Below, one piece after another: positions 33,087 through 41,646 of a DNA stretch of 64,000 nucleotides. The position numbers were made by a program, and so were the translations under genes. The notes beneath the pieces are model-generated. The model was not told where the DNA came from and did no database searches. It saw only the letters and a program-made list of their open reading frames with translations. The stretch's first letter is position 1, and the number at the start of each line of letters is the position of its first letter. The stretch lies in the NCBI GenBank assembly GCA_964370815.1, contig CAYJKQ010000001.1, positions 588,497 to 652,496 of the forward strand. The letters run 5' to 3'. This DNA comes from UBA12087 sp964370815. Lineage in GTDB: Bacteria > Chloroflexota > Anaerolineae > Anaerolineales > Villigracilaceae.

Positions 33087-34101
33087 TCGCTTGTGTTACC
33101 AACAAAGTAAAAATAAAGGTTGAACCTTTTCCTAATTCTGATTTTACTTCAATCAAAGAACCGTGGGCTTCCAATATTGTTCGAACCAGAGCCAATCCCA
33201 GGCCTGTCCCACCTTGAACACGCGTTGAGGATCCATCCAACTGGTGAAACGCCTCAAAGATTTCCTCAAACCGGTCATCAGGTATGCCAATGCCATTATC
33301 GGTGACAGATACATTGATAAGAGAACTTGATTCAAAATCAATTGAAAGGGTGATTTTACCGCCTGGCTTTGAAAATTTGATGGCATTATCCAATAATTGA
33401 AGTAACACCCAGGAAATCTTTTCCTTATCAGCTTGGATCATCGGTAAGTTGGGCTGGAAGTGGGTTACTATGTTTATTTCTTTGGCTAAAGCTTTCGGTC
33501 TCGTGAGATCAACAATATCCATTGCTAATTTCCCAATATCCAGCGGGTAAATTTTTAAAGTCAGATCTCCTTGCGCATTTTGTGAGAAAAGTATCAGATC
33601 ATCGATCAAGTTTTCCAGCTTGCCTGATGCCTTTTGGCAAACCTGGAGGGCATTTTTCTGATCTTCGGTAAGAGTACCCAATGCTTCAACTGACAGCAAC
33701 TCCAGATAACCTTTGATATGAGTGAGAGGGGTTCTTAGTTCGTGGGATACATTGGCGACAAAATTGGACTTTAAATGGTTGAGTTCAGCCAGCTTTCTTA
33801 AAGCTTTCTGCAATTCTGCTGTGCGCTCCTCAACACGCTGTTCCAGATAACGGTTTGCATTTTCAAGGGCAGTTCGGAATTGAATGATCTGTTCTGTGAT
33901 CGCCTGATCGAGATCTGCTTTTCTTAATAGACCTAATTCTGTCAAAGCCTCTCCAAACAGAAAGTTTTGACCTTCATTAGATTTTTCTTTTTGATACGCC
34001 AGCGCACGTCTTAACTCATCCTTGCTTATACGCCCTTGCTGAATAAGGTATTCACCCAAACGGGGTACAAGCATTTCAGGTGTCAGCGCATTTTTAGACA
34101 T
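33070..34101 (-). CDS. histidine kinase with MshEN-type input domain
   Basis: The N-terminus (about 12-70) has the duplicated pattern RLGEYLIQQGRISKDEL...LFGEALTELGLLRKADL, quoted here by its key parts RLGEYL, GRIS and FGEALTELG. This resembles the GspE/MshE N-terminal domain, which in some proteins binds cyclic di-GMP. A coiled coil (72-108) leads to the kinase core: H box NVSHELRTPL (His120), N box LLDNAIKF, G1 DNGIGIPDD and G2 GGTGLGLALV. It has no membrane segment. It starts nine bases after the amidohydrolase gene and overlaps the GAF kinase gene. Confidence 0.9.
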   Translation of the reverse strand: MSKNALTPEMLVPRLGEYLIQQGRISKDELRRALAYQKEKSNEGQNFLFGEALTELGLLRKADLDQAITEQIIQFRTALENANRYLEQRVEERTAELQKALRKLAELNHLKSNFVANVSHELRTPLTHIKGYLELLSVEALGTLTEDQKNALQVCQKASGKLENLIDDLILFSQNAQGDLTLKIYPLDIGKLAMDIVDLTRPKALAKEINIVTHFQPNLPMIQADKEKISWVLLQLLDNAIKFSKPGGKITLSIDFESSSLINVSVTDNGIGIPDDRFEEIFEAFHQLDGSSTRVQGGTGLGLALVRTILEAHGSLIEVKSELGKGSTFIFTLLVTQASGENK

Positions 34102-34110
34102 CCTTTTACC

Positions 34111-35694
34111 TTACTTTTCCCAAACCCATTCCCCTGCCACCATAGTAGCTGAGGGTTTGATTTGAAACAATTCCGAAGGATGACACTCAAAGGGGTTTTT
34201 ATCAAGGACAATCAAATCAGCCATGAATCCTTTGCTGAGTTTCCCTAATTTTCTCTCAAAACCGGCTGTGTAGGCGGGTCCCTTAGTAAAACCTAGTAAT
34301 GCTTCTTCCAAGGTCAGACGTTGTTCCGGGTACCAACCAAATTCTCCTGGAGAACCATCCTTTCTCTGACGTGTGACTGCAGCATGCAATCCCCAAAATG
34401 GATTGGGTGATTCTACAGGCGCATCAGACCCGAAAGCCAGTTTCGTACCATTCTCAAGCTGGGATCGCAAGGCATAGGCAAATTCTGATCGCTTTCCCCA
34501 GGATCTGTCAGCCATCAACAGATCAGAAGGAGCATGGATAGGCTGCATGGAAGCGATCAAATCCAGGTCTACCAATCTCCCCATATCCGATGGGTGCAGC
34601 AGTTGCACATGTTCGATACGATGACGTAAAGGAGGATATTCTTTCATTTTTTCATATTTGCGTAATTGTTCAAAACCATCCAGAATTTCATGATTTGCGC
34701 GGTCGCCAATGGCATGGACTGCCAGGCTGATCCCATTATCAACTGCCTGACAACCAATTTCATAAATTTGCTCGTTGTCCAAATTTAGAATGCCGAGATT
34801 ATCAGCATCATCTACATAAGGTTCCAACATTGCTGCAGTGTGAGAGCCAAGTGCTCCATCTGCGAACAGTTTAAGTGAGCCTATTCGCAGAAAATCATCG
34901 CCAAATCCACTGCGTAAACCCATTCCAATGGCATGGTCAAGGTCCTCCATTGGGATGCTCTTCAAAACACGCATACCCAGCTCCCCACGCGTATGGATTA
35001 GCTGGAGAGCCGAGAAACAACTGCGCCGGTCAAAATCATGAACCCCCGTCAAGCCCAATTTCCATAATTCTGATTGAGCTTGTTTTAGTATATTCGCTAA
35101 AGTTTCAGTATCTGGTTCAGGAATTATGCACGATACCAATTTCATCGCATCCTCCAGAAGGATACCGTTTGGATTCCCTTCTTCGTCATGCAGGATCCTG
35201 CCATTTACGGGATCAGGTGTGGATGCTGTGATTCCCGAACGTTTGAGCGCAGTGCTATTAACCCAGGCAACGTGCAATGATTTTCCTGTTAGATAAACAG
35301 GGTTTTCAGGTGAAATTTTATCCAACAATATCAAAGACCCAAATCCCTCCACCCAATTATTCTGGTTCCATCCATGCCCCAGCACCCACTCCCCGGGTTT
35401 GGTTCCTTGAACTCTTTTTGCAACTCTTTGGATACACTCGGAAAGTGATTGGGTTTCACAATCCACCTTCTGCAAGCCCGTACCATAATGTTGAAGGTGA
35501 ATGTGAGCATCAATCAAACCCGGTAAAATAAACTTTCCTCCCAAATCCTGTTTTAGATAACCTTCAAATTCTGCCAGGATAGTATCGGTTTCACCGATGG
35601 CTGCAATCTTTCCATCATCAATTGCAATTGCAGAGGCAACTGGGATGGTCTTATCCTGTGTATATATACTCGTATTAAATAGAATTCTTTTCAT
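34111..35694 (-). CDS. YtcJ-like metal-dependent amidohydrolase
   Basis: The protein of about 527 residues is an amidohydrolase-superfamily enzyme of the YtcJ group, hydrolysing amide bonds of an unknown substrate. Metal motifs: LIDAHIHLQHYG early, a conserved LFADGALGSHTA, VHAIGDRAN, HRIEHVQ and a C-terminal FGSDAPVESPNPF. The ATG 35694 overlaps the end of parB by 20 bases. Why it is placed among par and signalling genes is unclear. Confidence 0.92.
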   Translation of the reverse strand: MKRILFNTSIYTQDKTIPVASAIAIDDGKIAAIGETDTILAEFEGYLKQDLGGKFILPGLIDAHIHLQHYGTGLQKVDCETQSLSECIQRVAKRVQGTKPGEWVLGHGWNQNNWVEGFGSLILLDKISPENPVYLTGKSLHVAWVNSTALKRSGITASTPDPVNGRILHDEEGNPNGILLEDAMKLVSCIIPEPDTETLANILKQAQSELWKLGLTGVHDFDRRSCFSALQLIHTRGELGMRVLKSIPMEDLDHAIGMGLRSGFGDDFLRIGSLKLFADGALGSHTAAMLEPYVDDADNLGILNLDNEQIYEIGCQAVDNGISLAVHAIGDRANHEILDGFEQLRKYEKMKEYPPLRHRIEHVQLLHPSDMGRLVDLDLIASMQPIHAPSDLLMADRSWGKRSEFAYALRSQLENGTKLAFGSDAPVESPNPFWGLHAAVTRQRKDGSPGEFGWYPEQRLTLEEALLGFTKGPAYTAGFERKLGKLSKGFMADLIVLDKNPFECHPSELFQIKPSATMVAGEWVWEK

Positions 35695-36541
35695 CAATCA
35701 ATCGTTCCATAAGGAGATCCAATTCTTCAGCGGAATAATAATAGATCGTTAATGAACCACCATGCTTTCCAACCCGCAAGGATACCTTGGTACCCAAGCT
35801 GGCTCGCAGTCTTTCTTCCAGATCAGCTACTTCAGGTGAAACAATTGTTTTGAGTTTATTGACCCGCTGTTCTCCCCCAAATTTTCGAACCAAGTCTTCC
35901 GCCTGGCGAACACTCAGCTCCTGGACAAGAATTGTTTTCATTACAGCGGTTTGAGATTCAGCCGTTGTCAATGCCAGGAGCGCACGGGCATGTCCCTCAG
36001 AGATGCGCCTTTCGATCAGTGCATTCTTGACGACATCTGGTAGTTTTAATAGCCTTAAGATATTACTGACTGCTACACGGCTTTTACCTACTTTGCGTGC
36101 AATCTCTTCGTGAGAGAGGTTAAATTCATCCGCCAATTGACGGTAGGCTTCGGCTTGTTCGAGCGCATTTAAATCTGCCCGTTGAAGATTTTCGATAAGT
36201 GCCAGCTCCAACTTTTCCATATCGGAGGTCTCACGGATCACCACCGGAACTCTAGCCAACCCAGCCAACCGGGATGCTTGTAATCTCCTTTCTCCCGCGA
36301 CCAGGATATATTCCCCATCAATTTTTCCGGGTGATATGATCAATGGCTGTAACACTCCATGCTCAAGCACGGATGCAGTTAATTCACTTAATTCATCCGG
36401 ATCAAAATTCCTGCGAGGTTGCCGAGGGTTGGTTATGATCTTATCAACACTGATAAAGGTTAGATTTCCTAAATGGGGATCAACATTGCTACCCGGAATA
36501 AGGGCTTCCAAACCTTTACCAAGTCCACCTTTTCTCGCCAT
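35675..36541 (-). CDS. parB: chromosome partitioning protein ParB
   Basis: ParB is the CTP-dependent DNA clamp that loads at parS sites near the origin. Seen are the C-box region NPRQPRRNFD, the GERR motif (83-86) that binds CTP, the ENLQRADLN motif, the HTH of the parS-binding domain (EEIARKVGKSRVAVSN) and the short C-terminal dimer domain. The 288-residue size is usual. It starts three bases after parA, and its end overlaps the amidohydrolase gene. No clear parS copy was found in the window. Confidence 0.96.
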   Translation of the reverse strand: MARKGGLGKGLEALIPGSNVDPHLGNLTFISVDKIITNPRQPRRNFDPDELSELTASVLEHGVLQPLIISPGKIDGEYILVAGERRLQASRLAGLARVPVVIRETSDMEKLELALIENLQRADLNALEQAEAYRQLADEFNLSHEEIARKVGKSRVAVSNILRLLKLPDVVKNALIERRISEGHARALLALTTAESQTAVMKTILVQELSVRQAEDLVRKFGGEQRVNKLKTIVSPEVADLEERLRASLGTKVSLRVGKHGGSLTIYYYSAEELDLLMERLIDEKNSI

Positions 36542-36544
36542 CTT

Positions 36545-37336
36545 TCACTCCTGCATTCTTGGATTTCTGATACCGTCACCCACCAATACCTCGCGCGCCA
36601 GTGCCTCATAAGCCAGGGCTCCATTTGTGCCGGGTGCATAAACTGAAATGGGCAATCCATAAGAAGGTGCTTCAGCCAGGCGGATACTGCGGGGAATGAT
36701 GGCATTAAGCACCTGGGCTGAAAAATATTTTTGGACTTCAGCAACAACATCTGCAGACAGGTGCGTTCGGCTATCAAACATGGTCATAACCACTCCACGT
36801 ATTTTTAATTCAGGGAATAAAGCTGCTTTCACCCGCTGGATGGTCCTCATTAACTCACTGATCCCTTCCAAAGCCAAGTATTCACACTGAACTGGTATGA
36901 TAATACCATCTTTGGCTGCCATGATACCATTTATAGCCAGCAATCCAAGTGATGGAGGGCAATCTACCAAGATGTAATCGTAATTGTCAATTACCGGACT
37001 TAGTGATTTCTTTAGTTTGGTTTCCCGACCAAGCTCATTTACCAGTTCAATTTCTGCACCAGCCAATGATGGAGAAGAGGGCAGAAGTGAAAGTTTCAAA
37101 CGGGGATTAAGCAGAATGAAAGGAGCGGCTGTGACTTTGTTCAACATGGTTTCATAAACACCCCCCTTGACAGTATGTTTATCCACACCCAGAGAGGATG
37201 TTGCATTTGCCTGCGGATCAACATCAACGATCAGCACGCTTTGCCCGAAGCGAGCCAGGTATGCACCAAGATTAATCGCAGTGGTTGTTTTACCCACTCC
37301 GCCTTTTTGATTCACGAGTGTGTAGATCCGTCCCAC
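36545..37336 (-). CDS. parA: chromosome partitioning ATPase ParA (Soj)
   Basis: ParA is the ATPase that moves ParB-parS complexes. The deviant Walker A KGGVGKTT is at 11-18, DVDPQANAT and the DYILVDCPP strand follow. The start is GTG 37336, giving 263 residues, because GGAGG lies seven bases upstream and the first residues (MGRIYTLVNQKGG) match the usual Soj start; the frame is open further upstream inside the pfkB gene. The GTG shares one base with that gene's TAG stop. Confidence 0.96.
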   Translation of the reverse strand: MGRIYTLVNQKGGVGKTTTAINLGAYLARFGQSVLIVDVDPQANATSSLGVDKHTVKGGVYETMLNKVTAAPFILLNPRLKLSLLPSSPSLAGAEIELVNELGRETKLKKSLSPVIDNYDYILVDCPPSLGLLAINGIMAAKDGIIIPVQCEYLALEGISELMRTIQRVKAALFPELKIRGVVMTMFDSRTHLSADVVAEVQKYFSAQVLNAIIPRSIRLAEAPSYGLPISVYAPGTNGALAYEALAREVLVGDGIRNPRMQE

Positions 37337-38190
37337 TAAATAACCTCCATCAGGCAGTTTTGAACTTCTTGGTGGGTTGGTACTCCATCCAACCCAATAC
37401 GTGTAACCGAGAAGGCAGCCAATTGGGTGGCAAAACGTGCTGCTTCCCACGGATCACGCGTCGCAATCAGCCTTATAAAAAAAGCGCTTGCAAATATATC
37501 TCCGGCGCCCGTTGCGTCCAATTCTTTTTTGGGGGGAGTATGAAATTTGCGAAGATCATTATGCCAGTACAAACGCGCCCCTGCTGGTCCTTCTGTAACG
37601 GCAAGAACCCGGCAAGCCAGGGACATTCTTTCGATCTCGTCCTCATCACTATCAACGTCTTCAATACTGATGACAACGGCGCCAGCCACTCCCATTGCTT
37701 GAGAGGAGTCCTTCCAAGGGCAGGCTGAAATTCGACCATGCTCATTCCAATTACGCAGCCAGCCCTGAGGAGTCAGTGCCAGTAAGTTTGGAGAAAAACC
37801 ATCCCAAGGAGGTGCAGCAACCTCCCGAGCGACTGGTCCGATATGAATGATGGAACTTCGTCGCCATAATTCCGGTACGTTATCAGGACCAATTTGTGGA
37901 GCCTGCTCATGTAGAATTTGAACCCGTCCATCAGGAGTTACCAAATTTTCAAAAGTTGTACTTTTTTTGGTAGGAATTGAATGGATCTGGATATCTTTCA
38001 ACGGGTCAAGTGAGAGCTCGCCTGCCCAGGCTGTTACGATTCCGGTCCGCATACCAAGCGCTTTTGCTGTTAATGCCGAATATGCTGCTGTACCACCCAA
38101 CCGGTTTCCACCTGGTGTCATATCGCAGGTAAGGTGACCAATAACAAGATAATCCAGTGGTTGTTCAAGTGGGGGGGTTTTATTTCCCAT
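37336..38190 (-). CDS. PfkB-family carbohydrate kinase
   Basis: This ribokinase-like kinase phosphorylates a sugar or nucleoside. The N-terminal region has LGGTAAYSALTAKALG, and the C-terminal PfkB signature is DATGAGDIFASAF with the catalytic Asp. Substrate not clear from sequence. It is the first gene of the run and lies just after the jag terminator. TATAAT ends six bases before ATG 38190, and there is no Shine-Dalgarno sequence, so a leaderless mRNA is likely. Its stop overlaps the GTG of parA by one base. Confidence 0.9.
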   Translation of the reverse strand: MGNKTPPLEQPLDYLVIGHLTCDMTPGGNRLGGTAAYSALTAKALGMRTGIVTAWAGELSLDPLKDIQIHSIPTKKSTTFENLVTPDGRVQILHEQAPQIGPDNVPELWRRSSIIHIGPVAREVAAPPWDGFSPNLLALTPQGWLRNWNEHGRISACPWKDSSQAMGVAGAVVISIEDVDSDEDEIERMSLACRVLAVTEGPAGARLYWHNDLRKFHTPPKKELDATGAGDIFASAFFIRLIATRDPWEAARFATQLAAFSVTRIGLDGVPTHQEVQNCLMEVI

Positions 38191-38196
38191 ATCCAA

Positions 38197-38202
38197 ATTA
38201 TA
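38197..38202 (-). promoter_or_regulatory. -10 box of a putative leaderless promoter
   Basis: On the minus strand TATAAT is followed by six bases (TTGGAT) and then ATG 38190. The TTG inside the spacer is in frame but would lie before +1. No good -35 element. The box lies between the jag terminator and pfkB, and would drive the pfkB-parA-parB run. Confidence 0.5.
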
Positions 38203-38258
38203 CTAGAGGGCACAAGAAAACGTGCGATTACAATCCTGTTTCCCGTATAATCCTTTAT

Positions 38259-38292
38259 AAAAAAATGCACCCGAAGTAAAAGTTTCGGGTGC
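38259..38292 (-). terminator. Rho-independent terminator after jag
   Basis: On the minus strand GCACCCGAA pairs with TTCGGGTGC around an eight-base loop, followed by A and seven Ts. It ends the rpmH-to-jag transcript. Confidence 0.88.
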
Positions 38293-38318
38293 CAGGAGTT
38301 ATTTGACCAAAAGGATTC

Positions 38319-39053
38319 TTACTTTGGTGAGATGGTGACTTTGCGTGATGGATCTTCACCTATACTCTGGGTAACAACGTCTGGATAGTTCCGTAATTCC
38401 AAGTGAACCAGGCGGCGTTCAGCGGCATTCATTGGTTCCAGAATTTGGCGTTTGCCGGATAGTAAAGCCTGTTCTGCCATGCGGCTGGCCATCTGCCTGA
38501 TCTGGCTTTCCCGGCGGATGCGATAACCTTCCACATCCACTATGATTTGTACCCAACGTTCCATTTGTTTGCTCACAATAAGGTTGACAATGTATTGCAA
38601 GGCATTCAATATTTCCGCTTTACGCCCGATTAGAATTCCCAGGTCATTTCCGCGGATATCCACGTTTATCGGCTGTCGTCCATCTTCGTCCATCTCACCT
38701 TGATGGGCGGAAACTTGGGCGGTAACTTTCATCTTATGCAACAGCTCAGAAACCACCCGTTCGGTTAAATCAAGTACCTTATCCTGCTCATCATTTGGTA
38801 ATCGGTTTTCAATCTGGCGGAGATTTGATGAAGTTGAAAGGGTTGAAGTTTCCGGTTGAAGGGAGCTCAAATCCTTGACAGTTATTCGAACGCGTACCTG
38901 CCGTCCTCCCAAACCAAACAAACCCTTGCTGCCTGTATCCAGAACTTCTACATGCACTGCATCTTCTGTCAAACCCAGTTCTGCCAGACCGCGTTCAAGC
39001 GCTTCTTCAACTGTTGGTGCAATTATTTCAAGATTGGTGTTTTCTTCACTCAT
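38319..39053 (-). CDS. jag: Jag/KhpB RNA-binding protein
   Basis: Jag (KhpB) is an RNA-binding protein linked to cell elongation control in Gram-positive bacteria. The 244 residues comprise a Jag-N domain (1-50, APTVEEALERGLAELGL), a KH domain (about 145-200, with IRGNDLGILIGRKAEILNAL as its core) and a C-terminal R3H domain (AAERRLVHLELRNYPDV...SRKVTI). The start is ATG 39053, overlapping the yidC stop as ATGA. The yidC-jag pair is the classical arrangement near rpmH. Confidence 0.93.
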   Translation of the reverse strand: MSEENTNLEIIAPTVEEALERGLAELGLTEDAVHVEVLDTGSKGLFGLGGRQVRVRITVKDLSSLQPETSTLSTSSNLRQIENRLPNDEQDKVLDLTERVVSELLHKMKVTAQVSAHQGEMDEDGRQPINVDIRGNDLGILIGRKAEILNALQYIVNLIVSKQMERWVQIIVDVEGYRIRRESQIRQMASRMAEQALLSGKRQILEPMNAAERRLVHLELRNYPDVVTQSIGEDPSRKVTISPK

Positions 39054-39835
39054 TTTTTTATGATCTCTCCCTTCTTTCCACCGGGTATCAGGTTCTTCCA
39101 ATCCAATTTTCCAAGCATGGCGTATTGGGCGATACCTACCAGGTTACCAGCTATGAAATAAATAGCCAGTCCGGAAGCAAAAGTCATTGCAAAATACCCC
39201 ATTAATAGCGGCATATAAATCGCCATCATTTTAGACATGGCTGCAGATTGATCGCCAGGATTTGCCGAAGGAGGTGTTATCAATTTTTGCTGGAAATAGG
39301 ATGTGACTGCAACAATGATGGCTAGAAACGGAATACCAACCCCCGGCAGAAAAGGCAGAAATAGTTTTTCCGGTTGACCCAGATTCATCCATAAAAAATG
39401 GCTATTCAACGGGATGAGATCTGAGATATTGAAAATTGAATACAAGCTCCTGGTGAGGTTGAGCAATTGCATTGGTGAAGCTGCCAGAGATACCATGATA
39501 CTTTGATATAACCCAAAGATGATCGGTAATTGAATCAAAGTCGGCAGGCAGGCACCAAAGGGACTTATTCCCAGCTCTTTATAAAGCGCCATCTGTTCCT
39601 GAGCTAATTTTTCTTTATCGCCCTTGTGTTTCTTCTGAATGTCCTGCCATTTTTTAGACTTTTGCATTTCCTGCATTCCCTGGCTGCTCTTGATCTGCTT
39701 TGCCATTAGAGGATGCGTTACCAACCGGATCAGGATGGTAAAAATAACGATCGCCAGGCCAAAATTACCACCAACTGCCTGGTAGATCCAAAGTAAAATG
39801 TTTGTAAGCGGGGTTATGATAAATGTTTCCCACAT
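39050..39835 (-). CDS. yidC: membrane protein insertase YidC/OxaI
   Basis: YidC inserts and folds membrane proteins, alone or with SecYEG. This 261-residue short form has five hydrophobic segments and lacks the large periplasmic domain of Gram-negative YidC. The conserved positively charged groove residue lies in TILIRLVTHPL (Arg37), followed by the charged cytoplasmic hairpin (MQEMQKSKKWQDIQKKHKG), the PTLIQLPIIFGLYQ region and the C-terminal ASGLAIYFIAGNLVGIAQ helix. ATG start 20 bases after the lipoprotein gene on the upstream side. Confidence 0.95.
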   Translation of the reverse strand: MWETFIITPLTNILLWIYQAVGGNFGLAIVIFTILIRLVTHPLMAKQIKSSQGMQEMQKSKKWQDIQKKHKGDKEKLAQEQMALYKELGISPFGACLPTLIQLPIIFGLYQSIMVSLAASPMQLLNLTRSLYSIFNISDLIPLNSHFLWMNLGQPEKLFLPFLPGVGIPFLAIIVAVTSYFQQKLITPPSANPGDQSAAMSKMMAIYMPLLMGYFAMTFASGLAIYFIAGNLVGIAQYAMLGKLDWKNLIPGGKKGEIIKK

Positions 39836-39856
39836 GGCTGATATCCTGTTCCTTTA

Positions 39857-40918
39857 CTACTTGGCGGGGGTGTAAACCCACTGTTGAGTACCGTTCTGAT
39901 CAAAGGCGATCAATGTAAAATCCCCTTCCACTGGAGCGACCAGAATCACATCACCAGCTATAACCGGTGTGCTATACAATTTTCCAGTTATAGTTTTTGA
40001 CCAGACAGTTTTTCCATTCGCATCCACGGCTACCAATGAGCCTGATTCCGTTCCAATTATCACCAGGTCTGTTAGTACAAGGGGTGATCCCAGAACTGGC
40101 CCATCCGGTTGGATACTCCAGTTTTCTTTACTAGAATCAATTGCAAGCGAGAAAATCTTACCTGCCTGATCACCAACATACAAGTTTCCATCACCTACTA
40201 TCGGGGCAGACCAGATCCGGCTCGAAACTGAATGCTGCCATTTGGTCTTTCCAGTTGTAGTCTCCAGTGCAAACACACTATCACCCAAAGTACCAGCATA
40301 GAGCACACCATCTGGTCCCAGGGTGATCGCACCAAGGATGGAGCCATCCAATTCGCTTGACCAAATCATTTTCCCGGTTTTCATATTCAAGGCGTACACA
40401 TTATGGTCCATGGATCCAAAATAGACATTGGTTCCATCAACCACCGGTTGACCCCATAAAGCCTGCCCTGCTGTAAACTTCCAAACCAGTTCACCTTTCA
40501 TATTCAAGGCATAAAGATTGTAATCTGCCGACGGAGCAAAGATCATGTCATTTCCGGTTACAGCGCTTCCAATCCAATGGTCTTTGGATTCTTCAAATGT
40601 CCAATTGATGGAACCGTTGGAAGGGGAAAGACTGTAAAGAATATGGTCATAACCGCCAACGATCAATTGACCATCTTCGGTGAGAGCAGGGGCGGCAAAA
40701 AATGTTTTCTTGGCGTCCGGTTTTTCTGGGAAACGCCAACTTTCGACACCATTGGAGACTTGCACCGCATAAATATGGGTAGACATCGCGATATAAGCAT
40801 TTTCTCCATCTGTTGTGACGCCTGCCCATGATGAGGGGGTCATTCCTCCGCTGCAACCACTCAGAAGGAAAACCAGAAGTAGTAAACCTAACGTGAAATA
40901 TTGAATTTTTGATTTCAT
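39857..40918 (-). CDS. PQQ-repeat beta-propeller lipoprotein (BamB-like)
   Basis: The protein begins with a lipoprotein signal peptide whose lipobox LLSGC places Cys22 at the mature end. The rest consists of seven or eight repeats of PQQ/beta-propeller type, each with a W near a G-V-Y/L-Y-A pattern (for example GTNVYFGSMDHNVYALN and GDGNLYVGDQAGKIFSL). BamB in Gram-negatives has this fold, but BamB requires BamA, and no outer-membrane genes are here, so a general extracytoplasmic scaffold is safer. The start is ATG 40918 (353 aa), with AAAGG upstream. It sits between yidD and yidC, an unusual insertion. Confidence 0.88.
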   Translation of the reverse strand: MKSKIQYFTLGLLLLVFLLSGCSGGMTPSSWAGVTTDGENAYIAMSTHIYAVQVSNGVESWRFPEKPDAKKTFFAAPALTEDGQLIVGGYDHILYSLSPSNGSINWTFEESKDHWIGSAVTGNDMIFAPSADYNLYALNMKGELVWKFTAGQALWGQPVVDGTNVYFGSMDHNVYALNMKTGKMIWSSELDGSILGAITLGPDGVLYAGTLGDSVFALETTTGKTKWQHSVSSRIWSAPIVGDGNLYVGDQAGKIFSLAIDSSKENWSIQPDGPVLGSPLVLTDLVIIGTESGSLVAVDANGKTVWSKTITGKLYSTPVIAGDVILVAPVEGDFTLIAFDQNGTQQWVYTPAK

Positions 40919-40934
40919 TGAACCTTTATTTCTC

Positions 40935-41228
40935 CTAATTAACGGGGTCAACTCCCCCGGGATTGAAAGGGTTACAGCGCAAAACACGCCAGGCTGCCAG
41001 CCAACCACCCTTGATCACTCCATATTTATAAATTGACTGATAGCCATAATGGGAACAAGATGGATAAAAACGGCAGGTGTTGGCCGGTATGACGCGTGAA
41101 AGGGTCATTTGATATAAGCGAACGAGCCCCAGGATGATCAAGCGCGGTAGATTCCAAATTGTCCGGGAGAGATCCCGCAATCTGGGTTCGTTGGGATATT
41201 CATCAGGCAGGTAACTAAAAGTCGTCAT
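40935..41228 (-). CDS. yidD: membrane protein insertion efficiency factor YidD
   Basis: YidD is a small membrane-associated protein that assists YidC. The 97-residue protein has the hallmark CRFYPSCSHYGYQSI and RCNPFNPGGVDPV motifs, with the preceding amphipathic helix LIILGLVRLYQMTLS. Its start overlaps the end of rnpA by four bases, the usual order in rpmH operons. Confidence 0.95.
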   Translation of the reverse strand: MTTFSYLPDEYPNEPRLRDLSRTIWNLPRLIILGLVRLYQMTLSRVIPANTCRFYPSCSHYGYQSIYKYGVIKGGWLAAWRVLRCNPFNPGGVDPVN

Positions 41229-41566
41229 AAATTGATGGTCAGCTTAGCACGCTGCAAAACTGCCAGCAAAGCAGCCTGCGTGTCTGATAAATTAACTCCA
41301 GGTAAGGGTGCCCGAGCGATCAATAAAAGGTCATTTCCAGGTAAAATCTGAGAATATAAGAGGCGAACAGCTTCTCTGAGCAATCTTTTAGCCCGATTGC
41401 GATCAACTGCCCCACCTACCCAGCGACCGGTAGAAACACCTACTCTTGAATGTGGTTCCCCGGAAGCCGTTGTATATAAGACAACAAGCGGATGAGCATA
41501 AGACTTACCGAAACGCCGCACCCGCTTGAAATCGGTTGACCGGGTCAGGCGAAATTTCTTTTTCAC
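41225..41566 (-). CDS. rnpA: ribonuclease P protein component
   Basis: RnpA is the protein subunit of RNase P, which matures tRNA 5' ends. The 113-residue protein has the N-terminal FRLTRSTDFKRVRRFGKS and the RNR motif VDRNRAKRLLREA (54-66). It lies 80 bases after rpmH and overlaps yidD, the classical arrangement. No RNase P RNA gene was found in this window. Confidence 0.96.
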   Translation of the reverse strand: MKKKFRLTRSTDFKRVRRFGKSYAHPLVVLYTTASGEPHSRVGVSTGRWVGGAVDRNRAKRLLREAVRLLYSQILPGNDLLLIARAPLPGVNLSDTQAALLAVLQRAKLTINL

Positions 41567-41646
41567 CTGTGCTTCAAATAATCCCAGAATTGGAAATCAA
41601 CAGAGAAATCTCGAACAATTCAACCTATGAATTGACAATAGAGTTT

